Positions 1 to 12,350 of a stretch of DNA of 64,000 bases are shown here, piece by piece (within the stretch, counting starts at the first letter, position 1; the number at the start of each line of letters is the position of its first letter). Source of the DNA: Chromobotia macracanthus. Taxonomy: Eukaryota; Chordata; Actinopteri; Cypriniformes; Botiidae. The stretch lies in NCBI GenBank assembly GCA_036877525.1, contig JAZGTH010000008.1:2384001-2448000 (forward strand). The letters run 5' to 3'. Under the pieces are notes generated by a model, which saw only the letters and a program-made list of their open reading frames with translations, searched no databases and was not told where the DNA came from. Both the position numbers and the translations under genes were made by a program.

Positions 1-289
1 AAGCTGGTCTGTTTTGAATTACCAGATCTGGTCATTGCATAATTGGTATACTTCCATTCATGTTATTTTAGAATTTTGACAATTATTGTAAAACTATTAT
101 TATTAATCTTTATCACACCCAGAAAAAAATGAGTAAAAATATATTTAATCAGAATATAATGTGCAATTTATCCATTTGGATTACTAAAAATAACTAGTAC
201 CTAATTGCAACTTTAAAACAAAATATATTTTAGACTAAAATGTAATTGTGTTTTACTTTACAAAACCAAAATGATGTTTTGGAAATTTG

Positions 290-324
290 AAAATACCTTC
301 TTAATTTTTTTAAGAAGGTATTTT
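290..324. repeat. Perfect inverted repeat, 15-bp arms, 5-base T loop
   Basis: The arms aaaataccttcttaa (290-304) and ttaagaaggtatttt (310-324) are exact reverse complements around a T5 loop. A second near-palindrome, agtacttaagaagtact, follows at 328-344. No tRNA, miRNA or terminator identity is evident, and both arms are AT-rich. Confidence 0.8.
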
Positions 325-709
325 AAGAAGTACTTAAGAAGTACTTTTTAGAAGTAGCTTAAAAAGGTTTTGTAACTACATTGTACATTGTAAGTTCATA
401 CAATGCACATGTAGATAGGTACTGGGAAAACAGCCTAAAACAGCAGCTGAAAAACAGTCACACATTGAAAAATGCAGTAAAGCTATCATCGTGACTTTGG
501 TGAGTCACAACCTGCCACTGACCCCATAATCACAAGAATCTCTGTCTGTTCAGAAGTGCCTCTACTGTGCTAATCTCCTTTATTATGCCCTAATTAGGTC
601 TAAATGCAAAACAATGCTAATGAACTGACTAGGTGAATTAGTTTCAATCATTCGCTCATCACATTCCATCAACACATACATTCAGTCTTTATTACCCTGA
701 AACTGCCTT

Positions 710-768
710 CCTTTCTCTCTCTCTCACTTTCTCTGTCTCTCTCTCGAGCTCTCTCGCACTCTCTCTGC
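710..768. repeat. Imperfect CT microsatellite
   Basis: Runs of tctctctct are interrupted by cac, tg, cgag and gca units. The purine strand gives chance E/R-rich frames on the opposite strand. Confidence 0.85.
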
Positions 769-996
769 ACACTGCTAGAAACAATATCACTATCAACCAA
801 TCCTCTCGGGAAGACCTGGATAACATAATAACAGCTAACATGTGAATGTCCCGGTTTGATTTTGTGCATCACGAACACCAATCACGAGACAGCTGTGATG
901 AAGCTTAATCCATTAAACCCTGCATCTCCTCCCTGTTAAACCCTAATGAGGATTTAAAGAGCTCGATTGCAGGGGGCCGTCGGACAACAGACACAC

Positions 997-1156
997 CTTG
1001 CTGAGAGGTCTCCCCCAACCCACTGTTCTCCTCTCTTATCACATGGATCAGGGTGAAGGGCTGATGAATGACAGTGAAGACGAATGTGGGCAGATTAACC
1101 CTGCCCGGACACTCTGCATTATGGGAAGTCTGATCCCTCATCCTGATAGGAAACCC
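997..1156 (-). other. Candidate minus-strand exon, 160 bp, weak
   Basis: On the minus strand a long pyrimidine tract (cttttccttgtcttctg, ttttttgtttttcctcttacccag) ends at an AG next to 1156. The block ends CAGCAAG/GTGTGT at 997, an acceptable donor. One frame is open throughout, giving 53 codons that start GFPIRMRDQ and end ETSQQ. That frame starts in phase 0, while exon 2 at 5425 ends in phase 1; joined directly, a TAA appears after 12 codons. It would need an intervening exon, another gene, or it is chance. The plus strand also shows an acceptor-like and donor-like pair here (about 1052-1160), which lowers confidence in either. A conserved non-coding element is an alternative. Confidence 0.2.
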
Positions 1157-2210
1157 CTGGGTAAGAGGAAAAACAAAAAACAGAAGACAAGGAAAAGAAA
1201 GGCACAAAGAGAGCTGTGTAGTCTGTGGTATAAAAGGAAAAACAAAAGGAATCTGAAATCTGAATCCATGATCTTTATAAAGGAGCATTCGGGAGGCAAA
1301 ATACGTCGATATGAACACAAAGCCACAGAACTGAGGCTGATGGAAATTGGATTTGGCCACTCAAAAATAATCATTTTCGCTAGTTTAAATGTTTCCCTAC
1401 AAAATGGAACTGCACAGATGGGATTTTGAGGCATGTGAAAGGCTTGTCCACACTTGTTCATCTCTAAAGGCAATGGGATGTTTTCACAGCAGGATCCACG
1501 TCATTTAACCAGAACCTTCAGCAAGAGAACCAAATATGGGAGGAATCTCATGCATTAGCATTAGCAAAATACCTGGCTCAGGTAAAATATTTAGAGGTAG
1601 GTTATCACATTGCTGTTACGTAAGTCAATTTAGTGTGTTAAACTGAATGATTCTTAAAATACATTGTACATTAAAGCTCTAAACAAACAGCAAAACGTCA
1701 GTCTGCCACGTGAACACAGACCAACAGTTATAAAACAGTGCAGATGGATTATGCAAACACATACAGTGTGAACAACCCCTAAATCTACTACAGATATAAA
1801 GAAAATGAATAGACTGCAACACCTGAACTGAAGGCCACTTATAGGCTTATGTTCAATTACTAAATATAAAACAATGTATTGACTTCTGAAGTCACCTTTT
1901 CCATATTCAATCCTGTTCTTTCCTGACACAATTATATAATGTTTTTTAACTTCCTTAAAAATTATGGAGCATTTATTTATACAAAAAATGTCAAGATTAA
2001 ATAATCATTATATTTATTATTTTATTTATGGATTGACACTCTTAATAATCTTTGGTTCACTTGCATCCCCCAGAATAGACACAAGGTAAAACACCATACA
2101 GATCAGCTCAACATCTTTTTCCCTAAAATATTCACTTGACACATGCGCATGTGGAGACACTTGCACAACCCCATCAATCACAGAAAGCAAGAGGATTCAC
2201 ACTAATTCTG

Positions 2211-2250
2211 TTTGTGTGTGTGTGTGTGTGTGTGTGCGCGCGCTTGTGTT
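2211..2250. repeat. GT/GC dinucleotide microsatellite
   Basis: A GT tract of about 13 units passes into gcgcgcgc and then cttgtgt. Such GT-GC transitions can adopt Z-DNA. Confidence 0.9.
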
Positions 2251-2524
2251 TAGACTGTGCAGTAACCCAAAGACACAAGAAAGGACAGAAGACGAGAGAA
2301 AGATAAAACAACAAAAAAAAATTCCATATAAATAGGCAAGACAACATAACAAACCCAGCCCAGAGTAAACTCTAGTGTGATTGTACACTTTCTTATGCTA
2401 CACAAAACACAAACTTATATTGCTGAACTAAAACAAGCACTGATATATATAGATCTGCCATTCCAGACATCAGTGTGACATATTTCTTTCTGTTAATCAG
2501 CAGACATTCAACTGAGGTGTTTAA

Positions 2525-2626
2525 AGAGTAGAGACAGACAACTCATTTCAGACAGAGAGACAGATGGCTCATTTCCCACAGAAAGACAGCTTGTTTCAGA
2601 CAGACAGACAGCTCATTTCAGACAGA
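2525..2626. repeat. Short minisatellite built on GACAGACAG plus CTCATTTC
   Basis: The unit 'gacagac(agac)agctcatttca' recurs about four times with substitutions (gacagacaactcatttca, gagacagatggctcatttcc, gaaagacagcttgtttca, gacagacagctcatttca). The period is about 26-30 bases. Confidence 0.7.
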
Positions 2627-3994
2627 GTTTGAAGGCATGAGGGACAGCAGCTGTCCAAATAAAAAGCCTATTTGAGAAGAAAAGATTATTTTTTTTAAGT
2701 TACATACGAGCAAGAGTAAAATCACTAAATATATTTATATACACATTTATGTAAGGAAAATTTAACAAGGAAATTCAGTGAATATCATAATTTGATTATT
2801 TTTGGAAATCAGTACAAAAGACTTAAAAGGACTAAAACATACAGATGATAGTTCCTGATCATCTGAATGGATGATCCATGCTCCAAGCATACACACACAC
2901 ACATACACAACTGTAATATCACATTTTCACATCAACTGAAAGTCATCACTGTGCTCACACCCTATTGAATAATGGGAATATTCATCTAAAACCTATGGTT
3001 TTACATTCCCATATGCTTTAGACACATGCAAATCACTGACCTACAGTCCCTTATTTATGTGTATCATGTTCACAATCCAAAATCCAATGGGTATGACCTT
3101 TAAATATCTAAAAAGATTGACAAAATCTACAGCTCTGAGGTGAAAACCACAGCTGAAATGGAGGCATCATAGGTCAAGATTGTGATCGGCTTCCACAGCA
3201 AAAGAACATTGTGAAAGGCTATTCACACACTGAGAAACAGGCTAATATATTCGCCTAATAACAGAGGCAGGTGAAAGTTAGCTCTTCATAAAGCAAAAGT
3301 TCAACCTTTAATTCTGTTTTGTCAAAAGGCTACAATGACAAGAGTGCTGTTAATTCTAAGATATGTGATTTGGCTGTCTAGAAGTCACTAGAAACCGGTC
3401 TCAAATTAATTTAAATGAAGATGAAGTGTTTTTATGAATACAGGCGAGCGGCTGGCAGGTGAGGTCACGCTTCCCCACTATTCTTTCTGAATGAGCTTGT
3501 GGCAGTACGACACAGTCAGATATTATTCGCTCCTTTCCATAATTAGAAAAAAGAACAGCTCATATTACTCACAATCCTTTGCAGGCAAATTGGCCAGACG
3601 TATAAAGCAAAGGTTTCTTTTCAAAACTACTTAGCCACCTCCTGAAACAATCCAGCCACAGTGTGTTCAAAGCAACACTGTAATTGCTGGTAAATGATGA
3701 TGTTAATTTTTCAGACAATAAACTTGCACCTCATTAAGGTAACATGAATAAGTCAATAAGAGTCCTGTTGACTTTTATAGCTAGTAGTCCTGAGCACAAA
3801 AACCTTTAGTGAAACCGAAACATTTTGTTGTGAAAGTATCCTCAGTAAGGCTAAAAACAAACTCTATACCAGTAAGCTTTGCCAATGCATTGCTAGCATG
3901 TTTGCTGTATGTCTAGCTGTACATACTTACAGACTTCATTTCTGTGACACTAGCACTACCTTACAGAATGCTCATTCAGCATTCTCTCAAAAAA

Positions 3995-4013
3995 GATATA
4001 TATATATATATAT
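3995..4013. repeat. AT dinucleotide microsatellite
   Basis: About nine AT units preceded by aaaaaag. Confidence 0.9.
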
Positions 4014-5424
4014 AAATTTGATTTCCAGAACACTCCCTCTTTTTCTTATTGGTCAGGCAAGCAGTAAGTACAGCCACAAATGAATGAATCACATACTAAC
4101 ATAGCTTTGTAAAGATCTATTGTGGGTAGAAAGTGATTTAATTAACAGTATTAATGTGCATAAATGCATATTACATATTAAATATTGTTTCAGTATGTTT
4201 TGGGGTTTTAGGATATTTATCATCAAAACCTAACAGATGAATCACAGCAAAGCAAAAATGTCACTACAATTATCAAATAAGCATTAGGGGTTTAGACTAA
4301 TATACCATTCAGCATATATAAGCTTGATTAATTTATATAATAGCACAATGCCAGATTTCATACAACGGCAGACATGCTATCAATAAAATGGCTCCACAAT
4401 ATTTCATCGCTGCTTTGCATTTCAGCTTCATAAAATACCAAAATATACAGTATGGAGATGCACAGAATACAAATGAGTTACATCCGAACTTATAGACAGG
4501 GTTCGGCCCACGAAATGAAATCAGGGAAAGATGAGATCTGAAGTTTCTATGAAATACTCGAGAGGGACAGGAAATAAACCCTCAAGCAATCAATCTTTCC
4601 AAGTTTCTGCACAAGCGAAAACTTCCTGCCAGTTATGGCTATGGCAGTAACCTATTTAATTCAATTATAAAAATGCATTAAAAAGATATTACGGCGGGGA
4701 CAGAGTGTAATGAGGCGTGTTTACTTGAGGATATTGTTTATAATGAGCGGTTGTTGTGTTTAGGCCTATAGTTAGAACAGGACATACAAGTAAACAGACG
4801 TAGATGAGATGAGGGAAAACTCTGATAAATATGGAGGCAGAAGCACTATGTGGTCTTTCTTTTAATTTAACAAGAAAGAAAAATAAGGCAGGCTAAGTGT
4901 TAATGCACACAGCTTTTCGTGAACCTCAGGCTATATGTCTGAAAAGAAACAGTCATTATTTATCAGAAATGGTGTCTGCCTCAACTAGATACAAGTAAAA
5001 AAAACCTGCATTAACTCAAGAACTGAATGAAAATGATGACTAATTCTGATGATGTCACACAGATATTACATTTGTAAGAGATACATAGTTGTACATGACA
5101 AGATATCAAACCGAACAAATTTCTTGTGCAGCAGGTTAGGACAGGCACACATTTAGAGCAAAACAAAGAAGTTTGCTATGTTTTAAATGATAGAGCTGTT
5201 TAAAATGGCCAAAACTATTTTGGACATTTTTTATTGTCAAACAATAGCACAGTCATAGTTATATGAACTATAAACTATACCTATGGTTACTTTGCTACAA
5301 CACTAATGTTTACATAAAAATCATATTGAAACTTGTTGGATAAAAGAAATTGAAAAACATTTAATCTAATCTACATTTCTAAGTATCCAAATACTTTGTG
5401 TGCCCACTCTGCATAAACACTTAC

Positions 5425-5500
5425 CGTCAGAACTCTGTACAACTGTCAAGACGAACACCAGGCCGCAGAGAGCCAAAGTTCTCCATTCTGAACATCCCAT
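5425..5500 (-). CDS. First coding exon: signal peptide of an unidentified secreted or membrane protein (partial)
   Basis: This is 25 codons plus one base, reading leftward from the ATG at 5500-5498 to a splice donor. The peptide has a short polar start (MGCSEWRT), a hydrophobic core (LALCGLVFVLTVV) and a small polar end (QSSD), which is the layout of a cleavable signal peptide. The protein should therefore enter the secretory pathway. The ATG context is aggATGg, with A at -3 and G at +4. Two further in-frame ATGs lie upstream in the same exon (5533 and 5584); they would bury the signal behind 11 or 28 extra residues, so 5500 is preferred. The exon ends in phase 1 (GAC G), as is common where a signal exon joins an Ig, EGF or similar 1-1 module. 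The mature protein lies outside the window, so I cannot name the gene or its role. Confidence 0.75.
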
Positions 5501-5609
5501 CCTAGCTTTGACAGGACTGGATGCTTTCCACATATTTGGGTTGAAATCACTGTATTCGCAACGATCCGGGGAAGTCACTCTCATAGATAACCATCATTCC
5601 CCACCAAGC
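5425..5609 (-). other. Exon 2 of the minus-strand gene (5' UTR end plus signal peptide), 185 bp
   Basis: On the minus strand the upstream flank reads tgctgtggttttcttgcag and the exon starts at 5609 with GCTTGG, a good pyrimidine tract and acceptor. The exon ends at 5425 with TCTGACG, followed by GTAAGTG, a near-perfect donor. A TGA lies in frame twelve bases ahead of the first ATG (5584), so this reading frame begins inside the exon. Positions 5501-5609 are then 5' UTR if the third ATG is used. The two strong splice sites around an open signal-peptide frame make this the best-supported exon in the window. Confidence 0.78.
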
Positions 5610-8600
5610 CTGCAAGAAAACCACAGCAGACTGTCAATGCTCAGTAGTCGATGAAAAACCTCCTCGGGCATGTAAACTTCTGCAGTCTGTCTCGCCTTAG
5701 GTTCCACCTCAGGATTTTTGTTTGTCAGTAGAAACAGCCAGCAAATTCACACAAATTTAATTCCAGGAGTGGAAACCATCTACCAGAAGGGATTGAGACT
5801 TGAGACATCACCTCCCACATTTCAAACAAGGTGGAGAAGAAGCCATTTATCCCAAAGCCTGGCCTTCACTGTTTATTTGACCCTCTCCTCCCAAACCTGT
5901 TCTGCAGCCATCCTGTTCTGAGGAGAAACTGGTTTGTTTGGCCCACTGACTGTCCACTGAAGCCTCCAGCGCATATCCTCTGCCTTAGAGCCAAAGATGA
6001 CCCGGTCATATACAATATCTCATCTTTAAAATGTTTTCCTTCTCTGCATGTTTACACCCTCCACTGATCTCCCATAAAACACACTCATAGCCTCATGGGA
6101 AACACCGTCACTACAGTAACAAGCCACTTAGGAGCCTATTAAAAACAGTGTGTGCATCCCCCATAGTTTGTTGAAGATACACTAAATATCTCAACACCCT
6201 TGAATACATCATTGCATTACAAGGCATTTCCCCATGTCTGGTGCAAAAAAAGCTTTAGAATGTAAGTTTCTTTTGAAGGAATGTTAGTATAAACATCAGA
6301 GACAAAGGCAATGCCTAAATGAAACATAACTAGGAAGTGAGTCTCCTGAACTATAAAAGAGCAACCTAAAAGAGCAATGTACTCTACTAGGTGTGTTCAT
6401 GGGGTCAGAAAATGTGATTAATAAAACATTAGGGCCCCATTTAACATCCATGTTCGCAAGGAAAGACTGGATGTGAAGTGGGTGAAGAAAGTGGGTGTGG
6501 AGTCATTAGCATTAGCAAAACAACAACACTGGGGAACATGTAGCACACCAACTGTGCTTGGACACGTCTCAGATTCTAAATTTCAGTTGTTTCATTGTCT
6601 TTCACCGAAAATTGTCTGTTCTTGTTTTTCTGAGGTAAAAAAAATATTATAATAAAAAGACGAGCGAAGCTGCAGAAGTGATGGTTCACAGCAGGTTACC
6701 TGTGAAGAAAATAAATACATAAAGGGTAAAGGTTGATCCCATCCACCTCTATCAAGGGGTGTTCCACTAAATTAACGACAACAGCTTCGTACTTTCATAT
6801 CACTGTCTCACACTGTGAGTGGTTAACATGCTGATCAGTCTCCAGAAGTGGAGTTGCGAATGAAGGCAGCGTGCCTGACTTCCGTGCTCCTCATTAAACG
6901 TACCGAGGTATCTCCTCTCCACGGGAGGCCTTATGTCCCTAAGCTGAGGCAAAGACCGCCGATCAACACCTGTTAAGTGCTTCAAACAAATACCGCTGCT
7001 CGAACACCAGCACAACACAGCGGGGGTACTGTTGTCGCTGTGCTGCCTTTTGTGTTCACAAATCAAATTAAAAACTCTAATCATGACAAATTAAGATGGC
7101 TAGCACTCATCTACAAAAAAGATTCAGAAAGCAATGTTTGATCCCCTCATGTCCTTTTTTCCCCACCAGACTGCTGTTTTATGACAAAAGACTGGCTGAA
7201 TTCATAGCTAATAAACTAACACCAACCAAGTGTATATATACCCTGAAGCTCATAGCTATGGAAACTGAATAGAAACCTCAGCTATGTTATATATCAAATA
7301 TCAACTTTGTCCCAGATGTTTCATTCTAAAATTCTATGAGACATAGAGTAAAATAAACACAGATGGAATAAGTGTTTACACAGTAAGAGAACAGAGCTAT
7401 ATATTTTATGTAAATAGCATAACTCAAATAATTCTGTCTTGGGCAAATTTAATAAAAATGTTTCTGTTTACATTACAAATCTCTCATTTTGATTGCAGAC
7501 TTTGGTATCTTGGCAAATCTGCACACAGTTTGAGACACTGAAACATTGTTAAGATTTCCTCTGAAACTCTAGAGAAGACATGTGAGATTACCGGGATCTC
7601 CATATGCGCTCCATGTAATCTCACTGCTGTCCAAGAGAAACAATTGAGATATTAAAAGATCTCCTTTGTGATTTTTTCTTCCCTATGGATACAGATTGTG
7701 ATCGATGGAAAGGTCCAGACCCGAAAGGCTTTATCCCAGCTGTGTACATCTGCTCCAGCAGATCAACAGCACTCAGACTCACTCAGACCTCCACACAACA
7801 GTTGAGAGAAATAAAAGAGGAACTGTTAAAGAACATTCCTGTTCTCTGAGTGAGAGGAAAGCCATTCAAATCAGTGATGAAAGGCCAGTTTGAGATGTTA
7901 ATGTGGAAACATAGAAACAAAGGGCAGATGTGTAATTATGCAGCCATCTTTCCCCTGAGCAGCAGTAAGACCTACTGAAGAATAGAGGAGGGGTCGTCCA
8001 TTCAGCGGGGTGGGTGCAGGAATAATGCGCAAGAAAGGAGGCCGGGGGAGGTGGGGGAGTTTACAAAGTTTACAATGCAAGATTGACAGCTTGCAAGTCT
8101 CGCTTGACCTCTGAATTAACCCCCAAGCTTTCAATGAACTACAAAAAGAGCCGTGTGATTGATGCTCAAACAATATGACAAGTGTATAAAAAATGGGACC
8201 ATAAACATGAACACACACTCCCACAATCCTGCTCGTATACGCCGCATCGGAACAAAGCAGACAAACTGACAAGCTAAACATTCATAATTCAGCATTAGCA
8301 ATGCACACCATCACAGAGATTTGACCGTGAAGGGTTTGTTTGCGATGTTTTCATATCTGTGCTGAAATATCAGGTCAGCGATCAGATGGCAGTATCCCAT
8401 TGAGCCAGAAACGCTAGAGGAAATCAATCAGCCATCCAGAGTTGGGACGGTTAATGCACAACAATACATGAGTCATTCAGAAAGCAGCCCCATCTGAATC
8501 CACTGTCATTGTTCACCTTTGCCATCCGGACATTGCTGGTTTCAAACTTCTCAAAATCAAACAACGCAAAAATGTATTGATGTGACTAGATTTGATGGAT

Positions 8601-10820
8601 GCATTAAGGTCATGTGAATGCACACTGAGAAATTAATCAGAGCTTGGGGAACACATGACATACCGAAGAAATAAAAATGCTCTCTGTTATGATGTGTTGT
8701 TTTTAGATTTATGTATTTCTTATTTGAACTGTGCATGTATATGTTGAATATTGTAGTAATTATGTGACCTTTCTAAATGAACCAATTACAATTATTTCGA
8801 GTAATTTTACTGACGCATTTAACAAACAAAAATTGTTATATAGTTAAAAAACCTTATACCTTCGTAAGGGTATTTTAAGAAAACATTCTTGAAAATCAAT
8901 TTCAGGGTGCTACCATTGTCCCTTATTAAAAAAATAAATAAGTGTAATTTTTGACATCACATGGATGATGTCAAAGGTCAGACAAACAATTTGAAACTAT
9001 CCAACTCTAAACGAAAGAGATGAAAAAACATTACATAATAGTACAAACCAAATTTACATGGACATGGTAAGCAAATCCAAATCAAATCAGAAAGCAGTCT
9101 TGCTTTGTTCAAAAGGACTTCCGCTGGTTTTAATGGCATTTTAGTACATTATTTCAAAGGAGAGTCATTTAACCCTTGTAAACCGAGCCAGTTTACAACC
9201 AACCGCTATTGCAAAGTTATCAGTTTAACTGGCCATTTAGCTCACAAGTTGCTGCACTCTTTGTAAGATCTAGAAAAGCAAAAGCTGGCTAACTGCACAA
9301 ATGTGTAGATAAATTCAGCATAAAGCCACATTTAAGAATCTGAGTGCTGATAAAATACTGCAATCACTCACAGTGAGTCACATGTCAGTCCTATTAACTT
9401 CTTTTCATCTTTCTCTTAAAGAAGATTCATTCGTCAGAGCAGTCAGAGCAATCAAGGTTTGTATATCAATCTGCCAAACAACCAAGCAAAAGAACAACCA
9501 ACTGAAAGGCAAAAACCATTGCATTACAGAATTTCTGCAAAGCAAAGCTTTTCAAACTGCCTGCCTGAATTCTGGGGATCTTGCTAGAAATAGCTGCTTT
9601 TTAGTAGAGATTACCCAGAACCACATTCATATTCTACAGGAAGAGGGTATTTTACATATCTCTTCATTTATTCTGATACACAGCTTTCTTATTATGGACA
9701 AAAATGACACACACACTGCCGTAATAATGTGTAGAATGCTTCTGAAATTCTATTAAAATGGCACAGGGTCTCTCAGAGATGATCATAATGCAACTCCACT
9801 GCTATGAGTAAGCAGCTTTTAATCGGTCTCACATATTGTTAACAGAAATTTTGATGTTTTAGTGGACAAGGAGTGAATTATCTGAAAATGAAGTGTAAAA
9901 AAATGTCATTTCTATTAACTGATAGCGGCAAATTTAAGGTTGTGCACGATAAGGAGGATTCAGTCCCATCATGTTTTCCAGAGGTTCCTGAGTTTAAACA
10001 GTAATGAAGTGACATTACTACAGGGAGACTTATAAGAAGGTCAAAAAAATTCTGAGGACCACCATTATACAGGTATCTTACACAGATAGTACCTGCCAAT
10101 CAGCAGGAAAAGTCCTTGACACTGCATTTCAGGTGCAACACGAGATGGTAAAAAGACTTTCTTTGGCAAGAAAATGCAGCACTTACTATGTCTTTGCATC
10201 AGAGAGGCCCGGGCATGGCATCTTTACAGCACAATAAAAAAGCTGTCCAATGCAAGGGGTCATGAAATATCTGGACAGGGAAATAGGGAGAGAAAGAATG
10301 GGGTTTGCAGTCTTCCAGACAAAACTCTTACAGCCTCATCATCTCAGTTTCAACAAAATGCATCAATTTTTTATTCCCTCAAAAGCAATGAAAGCACTAT
10401 TGCTGTCAAAATGGCGCGAAAGCACAGGTGAAAATGCGTGCATGTGTGTGCGTGCAAGTAAGCGTGTGTGTACATGGGAGACCACCAAAAGCATGGTCTG
10501 TCTTTTAGCGTTATCTCTTGTGATATTTAAACTCCTGACTGCACCCAAGAGCTAAAAAAAAGCTGAAGTCAACATAAAAGACCTGCACTGCCTGTATTAT
10601 TTACATAATAAGAACATATTTCTATCATTACTAAAAAAAAATTCTGAAATGTATTAGCCTAACTGCTCTAAGGTGTTTAAAGGGCATGGTGACATCGGCC
10701 AAAAATGAAAGTTGTGGGGAGGATGAGGATGCAAAATACCATTTTGAATATTAGGTTTTTCTTTTTTTTACTTTGCAATTAACTGCATTGCTGACTTATG
10801 CATAATAAGACTAGAATTAA
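5610..10820 (-). other. Left part of the inferred 18.7-kb intron 1: no gene seen
   Basis: No exon with paired splice sites is apparent here. Frames at 5718-6067, 6800-7084 and 7898-8281 lack good splice context or codon character. A 10-bp inverted repeat (gtgagattac / gtaatctcac) lies near 7581-7621. The stretch 8290-8540 is less AT-rich and less repetitive than its surroundings and could be a conserved non-coding element. Confidence 0.45.
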
Positions 10821-10822
10821 GA

Positions 10823-10905
10823 GGCATAGTTCACCCCAAAATGAAAATTTATTTACATTTATACCTGTATGCCTTTATCTTTCTCTGTGTAACACAGAAG
10901 TTATT
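10823..10905 (+). mobile_element. Fragment of a non-autonomous DNA element (TTCACCCAAAAATGAAAATT family), left end
   Basis: The sequence ggcatagttcaccccaaaat, continued by gaaaatttat, closely matches the outer end of a short element very common in cyprinid genomes. The matching right end is not seen, so this copy is truncated. The family match is from memory of fish genomes; I do not assign a registered name. Confidence 0.5.
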
Positions 10906-12306
10906 CATAGAATATAGTAGTATAAAACTGTAGTAGTTCTAGCTGCTCTTGCATGCAGAATAAAAATGAATGGTGACCATGACTTTCCAGCAAGACTTTT
11001 TGGCAGGATTTTTAATGAATAATATTTAGTCTATTCTAAACAAAAGCTATTATATTGCATCTGGAGAAAGTAAATAATAACTTTTTAATGAAATCTCTAA
11101 GAAAGTGAACAGTCAAATTTTTTGCCATTTGGTTATTTTGTTCGCAAACACACACAAAATCCAGCGCATCTGTGACAGTGTCTCTCAGACAAGCAGTTGT
11201 AACGCCTCCTCTGTCCCTCTATTAAGCACCAGATCATCAATTATTCAGCACCATCGTGTGCCATTATTCAACAGGATGATTAATTTTTAAGATGGCAGAA
11301 GGGAACACAAAACATAAAGTGAGGGGCATTAAAAGAACCTCTTGAATGGGTGACATTAAGAGTGGGGTGGCACAGAAAATCAATGATTGATTTGGGTGGG
11401 TTGATTGATTGATTTTGAAGAGAGGCAATAGTTGCAACAGTTCACACGCTAGCAGAGATGGTCCAGGACTATGCCACAACCCACAAAATCATTTAGAAAG
11501 CTTTTAATTAACGGCCAGTTACTTAAAGTAAACATGCTTGAATATACAACTGAAATGTTTTAATATCTTAAGATAAGATGGTTTAATTTCTTCGCAACTT
11601 AAAGCCTAAAAGATACATTTTTGTTTGACGTTTCTGGATCTTAGCCGGCGTGCTGTTGTAAGGCTGAGAACAAGCTCAACAGTAAATCATGTCAAATCGG
11701 CACTTTTTAAAGAAGGCAGATAAAGAAGAGGAGAAATCAACTAGCAGGTCTAAATCTCTACTGACAATGCAACCAGCAGTTAAAGCCTCATGCTAAACCT
11801 GATGCTATGATATTGACCTTTTATAAAGACAAGTTCAAAACCCCAAGGCCATTCATTTCTAGAGTTCAAATGCATGCCTGCTATGGCATACAAAAAATAC
11901 CCTGGTGTACATCCAAATCCACATGGCTTTTGTGCTAAGATTTCATTACAAATTGTTACAATAATATTTTACTATGTACATGTACAAATAATTTGTATGT
12001 ACAGTATTTATATTACATATCGCTTATTGTTTTCTTTATAATAATGTGCCCATATGAGTTAATGGACACAAGTCCCGTTGAAGCCTCTCCGAGGGCCTGT
12101 TACATACTGTTTTACTATTGATTTCAGTGGAGTAAAGACTGATGTTCATTGGACAACAGAACACTAATCATGTCATTGCGGGTCACACCTGGACTCTGTG
12201 ACTTACTGGCAGACTACAAGAGCATCATTAGGGCTATTTGCATAAGAAAAAGAGTCTAATTGTGTGTTAGACTTTAGTATTTCAATCATTTTATTTTTGT
12301 CCTGTC

Positions 12307-12350
12307 TGGGGCCTCATTTATAATCAAATTGTCGGGACTTTGCAACAAAG
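12307..12350. mobile_element. Short relic of a GGGGCCTCATTTATAA-ended DNA element
   Basis: Only the outer end (ggggcctcatttataat) is recognisable. The same family may be represented more fully at 60683-60885. Confidence 0.25.

Larger units (their letters stand above)
1..990. other. AT-rich non-coding stretch
   Basis: No gene seen. It holds a perfect 15-bp inverted repeat at 290-324 and a pyrimidine-rich microsatellite at 710-768. The part 780-990 is less AT-rich and runs into the candidate exon at 997. Confidence 0.5.
1157..5418 (-). other. Sequence downstream of exon 2, inferred intron 2: no certain exon
   Basis: AT-rich, with a GT microsatellite (2211-2250), a GACAGACAG-type minisatellite (2525-2626) and a TA run (3995-4013). 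A less AT-rich block lies at 3420-3600. The rest (for example 1430-2200, 2630-3400 and 4015-5418) shows nothing I recognise. Confidence 0.45.

Noticed and set aside
998..1429. Plus-strand 143-codon frame, the second longest in the window
   Set aside because: Its second half is lysine- and arginine-rich because it reads the purine strand of a pyrimidine tract. It overlaps an opposite frame, and no protein family is evident.
7898..8281. Minus-strand 127-codon frame
   Set aside because: No splice context; cysteine and leucine content follows base composition; no family recognised.
9373..9756. Plus-strand 127-codon frame
   Set aside because: Ordinary chance frame in a low-stop stretch, without Kozak or splice support.
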